From Paenibacillus sp. BK033 (GTDB taxonomy: Bacteria > Bacillota > Bacilli > Paenibacillales > Paenibacillaceae): a DNA stretch of 64,000 nucleotides. The position numbers and the translations under genes are program-made. Numbering within the stretch: position 1 is the stretch's first letter; each line of letters opens with the position of its first letter. Positions 34,411 to 43,872 of the stretch are shown in pieces. The notes below the pieces were generated by a model that was not told the origin of the DNA, searched no databases, and was given only the letters and a program-made list of their open reading frames with translations. The stretch is taken from NCBI RefSeq assembly GCF_004345425.1, contig NZ_SLVP01000001.1, positions 868,001 through 932,000 of the forward strand, in the 5' to 3' direction.

Positions 34411-35271
34411 TCATTCTGCATTCTCCGAACGGAACAACCGGTACAAATGCATGGCGAGGTAACCAATCTCGTCGGAGGAGACCTTGACGTTTAGTCTTTC
34501 TCCAATCATCTGCGCGATTAATTCCGCCTTCTGATGCTCGGCAGGTATTTTGTGTTTAATTTCTGCGGAGAACGGATTTTCAGATTCCTTATTCTGCAAA
34601 ATTCGTTCCATCATATAACGCAAATGCATAATCAGCCGGGCATAATCCGAGCTCTTCTTGGACAATGGCGCTTCCCGCCAGCCCTCGATCCGCTCTACGA
34701 TCTCGTTCATCAGCTCCGTCAGCTGAACCATTTGTCCCGCGGTAACGGACCCTGCTGCCGAATACACGTGATACGTAAGAAAGCCGATTTCATCTTCAGG
34801 GATAATGACGTCGAATTTCTCGCTGATCATCTTGGCTGCCTTGGCGGCGATTTTGAACTCTTGGGGATAACACATCTTCGTTTCGTACAGGAAAGGATTG
34901 ACGATTTCCATGCCGTTTCTTAACCGGTAGACGACAAACTGAATATGGCTCGGTAAGGCGAAATACACTTTCGGATCGACGGGCGTTCCCAGCCGTTCCC
35001 GAATCTCATCAATGATCTGCTCGGAGATTTGCACCACCTCCGGGTCCAATTCCTCAAGCAGAGAATGGTAATGCAGCGCTTTATCCCGGTCGTCCAGCCG
35101 GTACCGCTTCTCGATTCGCGGGTCTTCGGCATCGATAAACTTCCGGCCTTTGCATGAGAAGCCAATGCCCTTGCCAAACAGCACGTATTCCCTCGATGAG
35201 TTCGGCTCCATCGTTAGGATGACATTGTTGCCAACGATCCGATCGATCCGAAGTTGTCCCGTGAGTCCCAC
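34411..35271 (-). CDS. glcT: BglG-family transcriptional antiterminator, GlcT type
   Basis: A 286-residue antiterminator, the usual length for GlcT. The GTG start at 35271 follows GAGGAGGGATTGAC; the frame is open further upstream through the leader. Residues 1-60 form the RNA-binding CAT domain (LRIDRIVGNNVILTME); two PRD domains follow (about 65-170 and 175-286), with the phosphorylatable His in ALHYHSLLEEL, ALPSHIQFVVYRLRNG and AMHLYRLF. GlcT binds a RAT hairpin to prevent termination when sugar is transported. A RAT overlapping a terminator lies in its own leader, so it is autoregulated together with the whole PTS operon. Confidence 0.93.
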   Translation of the reverse strand: MGLTGQLRIDRIVGNNVILTMEPNSSREYVLFGKGIGFSCKGRKFIDAEDPRIEKRYRLDDRDKALHYHSLLEELDPEVVQISEQIIDEIRERLGTPVDPKVYFALPSHIQFVVYRLRNGMEIVNPFLYETKMCYPQEFKIAAKAAKMISEKFDVIIPEDEIGFLTYHVYSAAGSVTAGQMVQLTELMNEIVERIEGWREAPLSKKSSDYARLIMHLRYMMERILQNKESENPFSAEIKHKIPAEHQKAELIAQMIGERLNVKVSSDEIGYLAMHLYRLFRSENAE

Positions 35272-35313
35272 GTCAATCCCTCCTCTCAGTAGTAAATTCC
35301 CCATTTTGAGCAC

Positions 35314-35391
35314 AAAAAAACCAAGAAAAGACACCGCCGTCATTCGGGCGGATACTCTCCTTGGCTCATGCCTAGTCGAACTAGTAACATG
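35314..35391 (-). promoter_or_regulatory. GlcT-type RAT overlapping a leader terminator
   Basis: On the minus strand the RAT element (35391-35363) contains GTTACTAGTTCGACTAGGCA, the bipartite hairpin form recognised by GlcT/LicT proteins. Its 3' end overlaps a terminator (35364-35314): CCAAG...CTTGG around CCGCC/GGCGG, followed by seven T. The two structures exclude each other, the standard antitermination layout. Confidence 0.85.
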
Positions 35392-35424
35392 CCAAAAGGC
35401 TTGTTATATATTTGGCTCGTTATC

Positions 35425-35453
35425 ACTATAAATCATGCAAACGTTTACGTCAA
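35425..35453 (-). promoter_or_regulatory. Sigma-A promoter of the PTS operon with a probable cre site
   Basis: TTGACG (35453-35448) and TATAGT (35430-35425) are 17 bases apart on the minus strand. The spacer holds TGCAAACGTTTACG (35436-35449, plus strand), a CcpA cre-like palindrome with one mismatch at its last position, which would allow catabolite repression. Confidence 0.75.
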
Positions 35454-35479
35454 TTGAAAATTATTCATCCCTTTAATTT

Positions 35480-35680
35480 TTCGCGGTGATTCTTGAGACC
35501 TACCCTGGAAGAACCCTCGCAGCTGGCTTTCATATAATAATAGATAACGTATCCTCTAAGTTTGAGAGGGTGACGAACATCAGATTTGGCGCTGAGGAGT
35601 CGGAACCGTAAAATGGTATTCGAACCAAGCTTAACGGCAGATGCTGCTGCCCTGTCATAAATGAAGGGTCTTTTTTTGCA
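35480..35680 (+). ncRNA. Possible structured leader or small RNA
   Basis: About 315 bases between the PTS promoter and the LLM gene hold no convincing gene. Several local hairpins occur: CCTCT/AGAGG (35553-35569), GGCAG/CTGCC (35636-35651), then CCCT-GT-CAT/ATG-A-AGGG (35650-35668) followed by TCTTTTTTT. The last two stems overlap and exclude each other, as in an attenuator. No known riboswitch class was recognised. Confidence 0.3.
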
Positions 35681-35839
35681 GGCAAGCTTGACGTTTGCTA
35701 TATAATTAGGCACAATTACTTACTAGATACTTCACTTACTATACGTATATTACTTACTTTACGTACATGAATAGGAATGGAAGCAATGTCAATCATTAGA
35801 CTATCGAAGCACGGTGGCATTGCTGAGGAGGACATATGG

Positions 35840-36901
35840 ATGGGTTCATCAGGGTATGACGGTCATTTTGAATTCGGCATTTACACATTAGGCGATCTTG
35901 CGGTGGATCCCCGTACGGGCGGGCTCAAAAACGCGGGAGAACGAATGAAGGAAATTATCCGGGCAGCCAAAGTTGCGGATGAGGCGGGCATTGACGTATT
36001 CGGAGTAGGCGAGCATCACCGTCTGGACTTTGCTTTATCCTCGCCGCCGGTTTTGCTTGCCGCAATCGCGCAGGCGACCTCGCGCATTCGTCTTACAAGC
36101 GCAACTACGGTACTAGGGACCGCGGACCCGGTACGGGTATTCGAAGACTTTGCGACGCTTGATCTCATCTCGGACGGGCGTGCGGAGATTATCGCCGGCC
36201 GCGGCGCATATATCGAATCTTTCCCGCTCTTCGGCTTTGAGCTGGATGACTATAAAGAATTGTTCGCTGAGAAGCTTGAATTAATGAGGCAGCTCAATTT
36301 ATCGGAACGGATTACATGGAGCGGCCGTCTTCGCAGTCCTTTGGAGAATGCTGAAATCGCACCGCGTCCGGCGCAGTCTGCGATCCCGGTCTGGGTTGGC
36401 GTAGGCAGCACGGCGGAAAGCGCGTCTCTGGCCGGTCGGCATGGGGCGGGCATGGCACTAGCGCTGCTTGGCGGAGAACCGTCGAAATACAAGCATCTTG
36501 TAGATTGTTACAAGGCAGCGGGCATCGCAGAAGGCTATCGGAGTGAAGAGCTGAGGGTAGCGATTACCGGCCACTGCTATGTTGCAAAGACAACCGAGCA
36601 GGCGCTGGACGAATTTTATGCCGGCTATTCGGCATACTATTCCCAGTTCATGGGCGGCAAGGAGAACGGAACTCCGCTCTCGCGGGGGGATTTCGAGAAG
36701 CTTGCGGGTTCGCTTGCGATTGGAAGTCCGGAGCTGATCGCGCGGAAGATTATCGAACAGCACAGGCTGTTTGGCCATTCCCGCTTTATGGCCCAGATGG
36801 ACATTGGAGGCATGCCTGCCGCACAGGTGGAGTCATCCATCCGATTGCTTGCTAAGGAAGTTGCGCCGATTGTCCGGGAAGCCCTGCAAGTAAAGGTCTA
36901 A
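35840..36901 (+). CDS. LLM-class flavin-dependent oxidoreductase
   Basis: A 353-residue luciferase-like monooxygenase. The start at 35840 is chosen because GAGGAGG lies eight bases upstream and the family begins close to FEFGIYTLGDL; the open frame reaches back to 35777. Visible motifs include VFGVGEHHRLDFALSSPPVL, the IRLTSATTVLGTADPVRV strand and the DLISDGRAEIIAGRGAYIES FMN-binding pattern. These enzymes use reduced flavin and O2 to oxidise aldehydes, alkanes or aromatics; the substrate is unknown. It directly precedes an FMN riboswitch unit, though its own promoter lies upstream. Confidence 0.9.
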   Translation: MGSSGYDGHFEFGIYTLGDLAVDPRTGGLKNAGERMKEIIRAAKVADEAGIDVFGVGEHHRLDFALSSPPVLLAAIAQATSRIRLTSATTVLGTADPVRVFEDFATLDLISDGRAEIIAGRGAYIESFPLFGFELDDYKELFAEKLELMRQLNLSERITWSGRLRSPLENAEIAPRPAQSAIPVWVGVGSTAESASLAGRHGAGMALALLGGEPSKYKHLVDCYKAAGIAEGYRSEELRVAITGHCYVAKTTEQALDEFYAGYSAYYSQFMGGKENGTPLSRGDFEKLAGSLAIGSPELIARKIIEQHRLFGHSRFMAQMDIGGMPAAQVESSIRLLAKEVAPIVREALQVKV

Positions 36902-36932
36902 CTCAAGATTGTTAAAAGTTGACTATTCACAC

Positions 36933-36961
36933 TAGACAACTCGGAAAAACAGCGTTATACT
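36933..36961 (+). promoter_or_regulatory. Promoter of the FMN-riboswitch transcript
   Basis: TAGACA (36933-36938) and TATACT (36956-36961) are 17 bases apart and lie about 35 bases before the riboswitch. Confidence 0.6.
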
Positions 36962-36995
36962 CAATCCAATCATTTTAAAAATTTAATGGAATAAG

Positions 36996-37151
36996 GATCT
37001 TCGGGGCAGGGTGAAACTCCTGACCGGCGGTAATCGTTAATCCCTGCCTGGCAGGATAACAAAGCCCGCGACTCCCTGAGCTGACAAACAGCAAGGGGAC
37101 TGACTTGGTGCGACTCCAAGGCCGACGGTATAGTCCGGATGATAGAAGATC
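36996..37151 (+). ncRNA. FMN riboswitch (RFN element)
   Basis: The RFN consensus is complete: P1 pairs GATCTTC (36996-37002) with GAAGATC (37145-37151), and the conserved blocks GGGGCAGGGTGAAA, CTGACCGGCGGTAAT, AGCCCGCGA, TTGGTGCGACTCCAAGGCCG and CGGTATAGTCCGGATG follow in order. It binds flavin mononucleotide and would lower expression of the downstream transporter when FMN is plentiful. Confidence 0.96.
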
Positions 37152-37208
37152 GCTGAAGTAAGCCTGCAGAAGGCGGAAAACCGCCGATATGCATGTTTAT
37201 TTGAGTTG

Positions 37209-37248
37209 GCCCCGATTCGCGTCTAACCAAGCGGATTGGGGCTTTTTA
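37209..37248 (+). terminator. Riboswitch-controlled terminator
   Basis: GCCCCGATTCGC / GCGGATTGGGGC with two G-T pairs and TTTTT, between the RFN aptamer and the transporter gene; the likely expression platform. Confidence 0.8.
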
Positions 37249-37333
37249 TTTGAGCGAAACCGACTGCTGACCTTCCGGCTGAAGGCGCAGCCGTAACGCT
37301 TGCTCCGTCCTGTATTCAGAAAGGGTACTTATT

Positions 37334-38266
37334 ATGAGCAATGTTACCGCATCACCACTTATCCGCACCAAATCTCCCGTTCGGCCGGAGTTCTGGCTGG
37401 TTGTCCTTGGAGCAGCGCTATGGGGCGTGGATCCGGTATTCCGCATTATCTTGCTGAAAACCTTAACCTCTACCCAGATCGTGCTGCTGGAGCATATCAT
37501 TTTGTTCATTGCCGCAGCTCCCGTGTTATGGAAGTTCCGTGCGGATCTACGCGGCGTTCGTCTCCGCCAGCTTGGCGCATTGCTGTTTGTCTCGTGGGGC
37601 GGCTCGGCGCTTGCCACGATTCTTTTCACGCAAGGTCTGGTTCACGGCAATCCCAATGCGGTTCTGCTGCTGCAGAAGCTGCAGCCGCTCTTCGCCATTG
37701 TAATGGCAAGAATCTTATTGAAGGAGCTTCTGCCCAAAAAAATCGGACCTTTACTCGTTCTTGCCATTGTCGGAACCTATTTGCTGACGTTTGGCTTTAC
37801 GCTTCCTTTTGGCCATGTCAATGAATTTGTCCAGGTTGGCAGCCTGTTGTCGCTGGGAGCGGCTGCTCTATGGGGCGGATCGACGGTTATGGGACGTTAT
37901 CTGCTCGGGAGCATGAAGTACGAGACGGTTACATCCCTGCGATTTATGCTGGCTTTGCCGCTGCTGCTTGTAATTACCTGGTCGGAAGGAGCGGCATGGA
38001 AGCTGGCGGAAGGGACGGACCTGGTAGCCGTTATCGTTAATCTGCTTCTTCAGGCCTTGCTTCCGGGGTTGGTCAGCCTGCTTGTCTACTATAAAGGTCT
38101 AAGCAAGATCAAGGTCTCTTACGCGACAATCGCCGAGCTAAGCTTCCCGATGGTAGGCGTTCTCCTGAATTGGACGGTATTCGGCCAAGTGATCACTAGC
38201 GCCCAGATCGCAGGCTTTGTGTTTATCTGGTTTACGTTATTTTTCATTTCCAGGCAGCAGAATTAA
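37334..38266 (+). CDS. EamA/DMT-family transporter, probable flavin importer
   Basis: A 310-residue integral membrane protein with ten hydrophobic segments and two EamA repeats (GAALWGVDPVFRIIL opens the first and GAAALWGGSTVMGRYLL the second). DMT transporters move small metabolites by exchange or with protons. The only gene after the FMN riboswitch, it is most simply explained as a riboflavin or FMN-precursor transporter, by analogy with the riboswitch-controlled DMT proteins RibN and ImpX. The function rests on the riboswitch, not on a diagnostic motif. An AAAGGG site precedes the ATG. Confidence 0.85.
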   Translation: MSNVTASPLIRTKSPVRPEFWLVVLGAALWGVDPVFRIILLKTLTSTQIVLLEHIILFIAAAPVLWKFRADLRGVRLRQLGALLFVSWGGSALATILFTQGLVHGNPNAVLLLQKLQPLFAIVMARILLKELLPKKIGPLLVLAIVGTYLLTFGFTLPFGHVNEFVQVGSLLSLGAAALWGGSTVMGRYLLGSMKYETVTSLRFMLALPLLLVITWSEGAAWKLAEGTDLVAVIVNLLLQALLPGLVSLLVYYKGLSKIKVSYATIAELSFPMVGVLLNWTVFGQVITSAQIAGFVFIWFTLFFISRQQN

Positions 38267-38342
38267 GCGTGGATATTTCTCCTTTAACCGCTTTCACATC
38301 TGGGCGATTGCTGATATACTGCGGTTGGAGGTGTAGGAAACA

Positions 38343-39329
38343 ATGGAGAATAGAACGATCAAATGGGGCATTCTTGGCGCCGGCTGGATTGCCTCCCAAT
38401 TCGCACGCGATTTGGCTTTTGCCCGGGATGCGGAGCTTCGCGCGGTAGGCTCCCGCTCGCTGGCGAAAGCGGAAGAGTTCGCCGGCAAATTCGGCGGCAA
38501 ACGCGCGTACGGAAGCTATGAGGAGCTGGTGAACGACGCCGAGATCGACATTATTTATGTCGCGACTCCTCATCCGTCCCATAAGGAGCATGTTCTGCAA
38601 TGTCTGCGCGCAGGCAAAGCGGTATTATGCGAGAAGCCGTTTACGGTCAATGTAAAAGAAGCAGAGGAAGTCGTGCAATACGCAAGAGATAACCGCATTT
38701 TCTTGATGGAAGCGATGTGGACGCGGTTTCTGCCGGTCATCCGCAAGGTCCGTGAATGGATCGCCGAGGGACGTATCGGCGAGGTCCGGCTGCTGAAGGC
38801 GGACTTTGGCTTCCGTACAGGCGTTAATCCGGAAGGACGCTTGTTTAATCCGGCCCTGGCTGGCGGCGCGCTGCTGGATGTCGGCATTTACCCGCTATCC
38901 TTCGCTTCCATGTTATTTGGCGCAAAGCCGAAGCAGATTCTAAGCACCGCTCATCTCGGCGAGACTGGCGTAGACGAGGAAAACAGCATTCTGCTATCCT
39001 ATGAAGGCGGCGGAACCGCCATGCTGAGCTCGGCGATCCGTCTCAGCTCGGGCAGCGATGCTTACATAATGGGGACGGAGGGCTCCATTAAAATTCCTTC
39101 CTTCTTTAATGCCAAATCCGCAACGCTTGTTGCCGCGGACGGTACGGAAGAAACGTTCTCGGATGATCGCACGACGCTTGGTTATGTATACGAGGCCGAA
39201 GCAGCCGGACAATATCTTCGTGAAGGCAAGGTTGAGAGCGAGGTTGTACCTTTGGACGAAACCCTGCAGCTGATGCGGACAATGGACGAAATCCGCGGTC
39301 AATGGGGACTGCGTTATCCATTCGAATAA
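38343..39329 (+). CDS. Gfo/Idh/MocA-family oxidoreductase
   Basis: A 328-residue NAD(P)-dependent sugar or inositol dehydrogenase-like protein, start GTTGGAGGTGTAGGAAACA-ATG. The Rossmann domain has KWGILGAGWIASQFARDL and YVATPHPSH; the catalytic EKPF motif is in VLCEKPFTVN; the C-terminal domain has MEAMWTRFLP and GGALLDVGIYPL, the form found in the trans-1,2-dihydrobenzenediol/xylose dehydrogenase-like branch. The substrate is probably a sugar derivative. It follows the EamA gene by 76 bases and could be read through from it. Confidence 0.92.
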   Translation: MENRTIKWGILGAGWIASQFARDLAFARDAELRAVGSRSLAKAEEFAGKFGGKRAYGSYEELVNDAEIDIIYVATPHPSHKEHVLQCLRAGKAVLCEKPFTVNVKEAEEVVQYARDNRIFLMEAMWTRFLPVIRKVREWIAEGRIGEVRLLKADFGFRTGVNPEGRLFNPALAGGALLDVGIYPLSFASMLFGAKPKQILSTAHLGETGVDEENSILLSYEGGGTAMLSSAIRLSSGSDAYIMGTEGSIKIPSFFNAKSATLVAADGTEETFSDDRTTLGYVYEAEAAGQYLREGKVESEVVPLDETLQLMRTMDEIRGQWGLRYPFE

Positions 39330-39335
39330 TAAATA

Positions 39336-39366
39336 AAAGGACTGGTTCTGTAAACCGGTCCTTTTT
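39336..39366 (+). terminator. Terminator after the Gfo/Idh/MocA gene
   Basis: AAAGGACTGGTT / AACCGGTCCTTT with a five-base loop and TTTTT. Confidence 0.85.
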
Positions 39367-39578
39367 GTTTTAGAATAAAAAAAAGCGGCCCGCATTCGGG
39401 ATACGGGCCCAAGAGACAAGCTATATCAAATAGGGAGTATGGTCATTATGTTCTCCCAAGATTAAACAAAGCTGAAAAGTACATTAGTTTCACATAAAAA
39501 ATAAGGGCTATTGTCCATTGCGCTAAGGTATAATGAGTTCTATATTGTTTGCCATTAAGCCGGAGGGGGAAAATCCAG

Positions 39579-40145
39579 ATGGAAAATATTAATTTTTGTA
39601 TGGCTTGCGGAGATAAGCTGGAAGTTAGAGAGATTGGCGGGGAGGACCGCAAGGCTTGCCCAAGCTGCAGCTTCGTTCATTGGGGAAACTACAGCATCGG
39701 AGTAGGAGCATGCGTCGTTAAAGAGAACAAGGTGCTTCTGGTTCGCCGCGCCCACGAGCCGGGGAAAGGCTATTGGACAACGCCGGGCGGTTATATTGAA
39801 CAGTTCGAGCAGATTAGAGGCTCGGTTGCCCGCGAGGTATGGGAAGAAACGGGCGTCCGCGCGATCGTGTCCAAAATTATCGGCATACGCGACCGGCCGC
39901 ATTCGGTGCATGACGTCTACATTACCTTCGAGATGGAGTACATAGACGGGGAACCTCGCCCGGACGGCGTGGAAGTAGACGGCGCAGGTTTCTTCAGCCT
40001 CGAGGAAATGGAGACCATGAACGTCGCCGACTTGACCGCCTGGCAGGTGGCTCTCGCTCTGAACGGCAGCGGGGGCGGCTTGACCGAGGACACCAAACCC
40101 ATCCGCGAAAGCCTTAAGAAATACGGCCTCTACCGTGCCAAGTAA
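39579..40145 (+). CDS. Nudix hydrolase with an N-terminal zinc ribbon
   Basis: A 188-residue protein, start at 39579 after GGAGGGGGAAA. Residues 6-30 form a zinc ribbon (CMAC...CPSC), as in NudC-like and ADP-ribose-type Nudix proteins. The Nudix box is complete: GYIEQFEQIRGSVAREVWEE followed by TG, matching GX5EX7REUXEEXGU. It hydrolyses a nucleoside-diphosphate-linked compound; the substrate is not predictable. The same two-domain build is common in Bacillota. It is convergent with the PRPP synthetase gene. Confidence 0.93.
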   Translation: MENINFCMACGDKLEVREIGGEDRKACPSCSFVHWGNYSIGVGACVVKENKVLLVRRAHEPGKGYWTTPGGYIEQFEQIRGSVAREVWEETGVRAIVSKIIGIRDRPHSVHDVYITFEMEYIDGEPRPDGVEVDGAGFFSLEEMETMNVADLTAWQVALALNGSGGGLTEDTKPIRESLKKYGLYRAK

Positions 40146-40164
40146 GCCGGTTCAGGCAACAAAA

Positions 40165-40195
40165 AGCCCCGGATTAATTTCCGGGGCTCTTGCTT
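40165..40195 (+). terminator. Terminator after the Nudix gene
   Basis: AGCCCCGGA / TCCGGGGCT with a six-base loop, followed by CTTGCTTT. Confidence 0.75.
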
Positions 40196-40239
40196 TATTC
40201 CCACTTCCCATCCCCACACCCGATAAACAGGTGTGAGAA

Positions 40240-40414
40240 GAAGCATTTGTGATTTTAGTAGTGCGGAAGGGACATATCTTCTGGAGGAGCGCAGCGCTTG
40301 CCTTTGGTCTCGTGGGAATACCTTAATAAATTTCATTCGGAATCCCACGAGACCAACAGCAACCGGAAGAAGATGTTTTCCTGTAGCATGCTCCTACTAA
40401 ATCACATCTGCTTC
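40240..40414. repeat. Long imperfect inverted repeat at the end of the PRPP synthetase gene
   Basis: The arms are about 75 bases. The inner 13 bp are perfect (TGGTCTCGTGGGA 40305-40317 / TCCCACGAGACCA 40343-40355); the outer parts pair as GAAGCATTTGTGATTTTAGTAG (40240-40261) with 40394-40414, with gaps between. The loop is 25 bases. The right arm runs into the last codons of the gene. No T run follows, so it is not a standard terminator; it could be a small inverted-repeat element. Confidence 0.7.
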
Positions 40415-41346
40415 GTCTTAAACAACCGGTTTATCGATCCGCCATTATTAATGATCCGCAAAGCATTCGCCAGCAGATCCGCCATCGGCAGAACGATAAA
40501 CTTGTCCGAATGGTTCGGGTCAATCGCGATCGTATCCGTAATAACGACCTCTTTAATGAAAGGATGCGTCAGCTTCTCGAGCGCATTTTCCGAGAACAGG
40601 CCGTGCGTGGCGCAAATAAAGGCGTCGTTGGCGCCGCGCTTGTTCAAGGCTTCCACAACCTTGATAATAGTGCCGCCCGTATCGATCAAGTCCTCGATGA
40701 TAATCGGCGTCATGCCTTCGACTTCCCCGATAATATGCGTAATTTTCGACGTGTTGTGGGCTGGACGGTTCTTGATCATAATCGCGAACGGACAATCCAT
40801 GTAGTTGGCCAGCTTCTCCGCCGTTGTTGCGCGTCCGGCATCCGGCGAGACAACGACGGGGTTTTTGATGTTTTTGCTCTTCAAATAATCCGTGATCAGA
40901 TCAAGGGCGGTAATATGATCGACCGGAATTTCAAAGAAGCCCTGGATCGGATCGGCATGCAGGTCAACCGTAATGAGACGGTCGGCGCCAACGGTTGTCA
41001 GGACATCGGCAACCAGCTTGGCGGAAATCGGCTCGCGCGGAGCGGATTTCCGTTCCTGACGGGCATAACCGTAATAAGGCATAATGATATTGATGGTTTT
41101 TGCGGAAGCCCGTTTGGCCGCATCAATCATAATCATAAGTTCAACGAGATGCTCATTCACCGGATGAGACAGGGATTGAACGATATAAACATGGGCCGAG
41201 CGAATCGACTCTATGTAACGAAGGCTGATTTCTCCGCTTGCCAGCCTGGAGATCTCAATGTCTCCTAGAGGAACGTCAAGTTTTCGGCATAGCTCTTCCG
41301 CCAGCGGGCGGTTCGAGGAGCCGGAAAAGATTTTTACATTTTGCAT
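40402..41346 (-). CDS. Ribose-phosphate pyrophosphokinase (divergent paralogue)
   Basis: A 314-residue PRPP synthetase, making PRPP from ribose 5-phosphate and ATP. The flexible-loop Lys and Arg are present (MIKNRPAHN), as are the ribose-phosphate loop (IIEDLIDTGGTI) and the ATP region (YGYARQERK...REPISAKL). The usual SPDxGGVxRA motif reads SPDAGRATTAEKLA and KARSREP reads KSAPREP, so it differs from the standard housekeeping Prs of Bacillota, which sits beside glmU. It is most likely a second copy with altered regulation. Its 3' end lies in a long inverted repeat. Confidence 0.9.
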   Translation of the reverse strand: MQNVKIFSGSSNRPLAEELCRKLDVPLGDIEISRLASGEISLRYIESIRSAHVYIVQSLSHPVNEHLVELMIMIDAAKRASAKTINIIMPYYGYARQERKSAPREPISAKLVADVLTTVGADRLITVDLHADPIQGFFEIPVDHITALDLITDYLKSKNIKNPVVVSPDAGRATTAEKLANYMDCPFAIMIKNRPAHNTSKITHIIGEVEGMTPIIIEDLIDTGGTIIKVVEALNKRGANDAFICATHGLFSENALEKLTHPFIKEVVITDTIAIDPNHSDKFIVLPMADLLANALRIINNGGSINRLFKTKQM

Positions 41347-41425
41347 CCGCTTGTCTCCTTACGTTCATTGTACAGATAGTCCCATTATAGCTTTTCCCGA
41401 GGCAAATTCAAAATTGCGATAGGCC

Positions 41426-41474
41426 CAAAAAAGAAAAGCGGTCTTGAAAAGTCCGCTTTGGACCTCTCAAGACC
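41426..41474 (-). terminator. Terminator after the sugar-binding lipoprotein gene
   Basis: On the minus strand GGTCTTGA / TCAAGACC encloses a second GGTCC/GGACT-type pairing, followed by GCTTTTCTTTTTT. Confidence 0.8.
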
Positions 41475-41486
41475 ACGGTTTGCCGT

Positions 41487-42809
<1,323 letters not shown>

Positions 42810-42932
42810 TTTGTTAACCTCCCCGTTTTTGTCAAAAGGTTGTTTCTCTTTACAAGTTTGATTATATGGAAGCTTAAAGCCAAGAAACACAGACGTTTTT
42901 GTCATGAAAAGTGCAAAATATTGATATTACCA

Positions 42933-42979
42933 AAATAGAATTTATACGTTTCGGAGAACTCGAAACATAAATTCTATTT
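42933..42979. other. Inverted repeat between permease and binding-protein genes
   Basis: AAATAGAATTTAT and ATAAATTCTATTT flank an inner TTTCG/CGAAA pair. It lies in the 230-base gap between the permease and binding-protein genes and could limit read-through or stabilise the 3' end of the permease message. Confidence 0.6.
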
Positions 42980-43041
42980 GGCGATAAAACCTACCTCTAA
43001 ACGCGGTCGTTCATCTTAGAGAAGCCTCGATAGAGGTTTTC

Positions 43042-43872
43042 TCACCCTTTGAGAGATCCCGAAGAGATCCCCTCGATAATATGCTTTTGCAGCATAAGGA
43101 ACATGATAATGATAGGCGTAATGCCCATGGTCAAACCGGCGAGAGCCAGATCCCATTGCTTCGTATATTGCCCAAAGAAGCGGGTAATCGCAAGCGGGAT
43201 GGTCGTCAGATCTTTATTCGAACCGATAATCAGCACCGGCAGCAGGTAGTCGTTCCAGATCCAAAGGCCGTTCAGAATGATGACAGTTACCATAATCGGA
43301 CGCAGCAGCGGGAACACGATCCGCCAAAATACGCCGTATGGCGAGCATCCGTCAACGACAGCCGCTTCTTCAATCTCAAGCGGGACGCTTTTGATAAAGC
43401 CGTGGAACAGGAAGACCGAAAGCGATAAGCCAAAGCCGAGATAACAGATGACAATCCCGAACATGTTGGCCCGGAGCTCCAGGAAGCTTGTTACGCGTAC
43501 CAGCTGCAGCATGACCGACTGGAACGGAATGATCATGGCCGAGATAAACGCCGTGAACAGGATTTTGTTGAACACGGTTGGCTTGCGTACAAGCCGGTAG
43601 CCCGTCATGGCGCTGATGATCACAATGCCGGTTACGCTGATACCGGTAATCAGGACCGAGTTCAGCAAGGCTTTCGGGAATTTAATAATATCCCATACCT
43701 TCGAGTAATTCGAGAACAGGTACTTGTCCGGAAGAGAAGCGGCGTCTACCATAATCTCGCCAAGCGCTTTTACCGAATTGACAAGGACGAAGTAAAAAGG
43801 AGCTATGAAAAGCAGAGCGAGCAGAATAGCTGCAGCTGCAACGGCCCAAAGCCGGGAACGGGAAGCTGTCAT
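43042..43872 (-). CDS. Sugar ABC transporter permease (MalG type)
   Basis: A 276-residue permease with six hydrophobic segments and the EAA loop EIEEAAVVDGCSPYGVFWRI, which contacts the ATPase. The family is the carbohydrate-uptake (CUT1) inner-membrane group. Its start directly follows the stop of the MalF-type gene, so the two are translationally linked. The gene ends before a 230-base gap that carries an inverted repeat, after which comes the binding-protein gene. Confidence 0.93.
   Translation of the reverse strand: MTASRSRLWAVAAAAILLALLFIAPFYFVLVNSVKALGEIMVDAASLPDKYLFSNYSKVWDIIKFPKALLNSVLITGISVTGIVIISAMTGYRLVRKPTVFNKILFTAFISAMIIPFQSVMLQLVRVTSFLELRANMFGIVICYLGFGLSLSVFLFHGFIKSVPLEIEEAAVVDGCSPYGVFWRIVFPLLRPIMVTVIILNGLWIWNDYLLPVLIIGSNKDLTTIPLAITRFFGQYTKQWDLALAGLTMGITPIIIMFLMLQKHIIEGISSGSLKG

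Noticed and set aside
35465..35713. 82-codon frame on the minus strand before the LLM gene
   Set aside because: No ribosome binding site, odd composition and it overlaps likely RNA hairpins; treated as non-coding.
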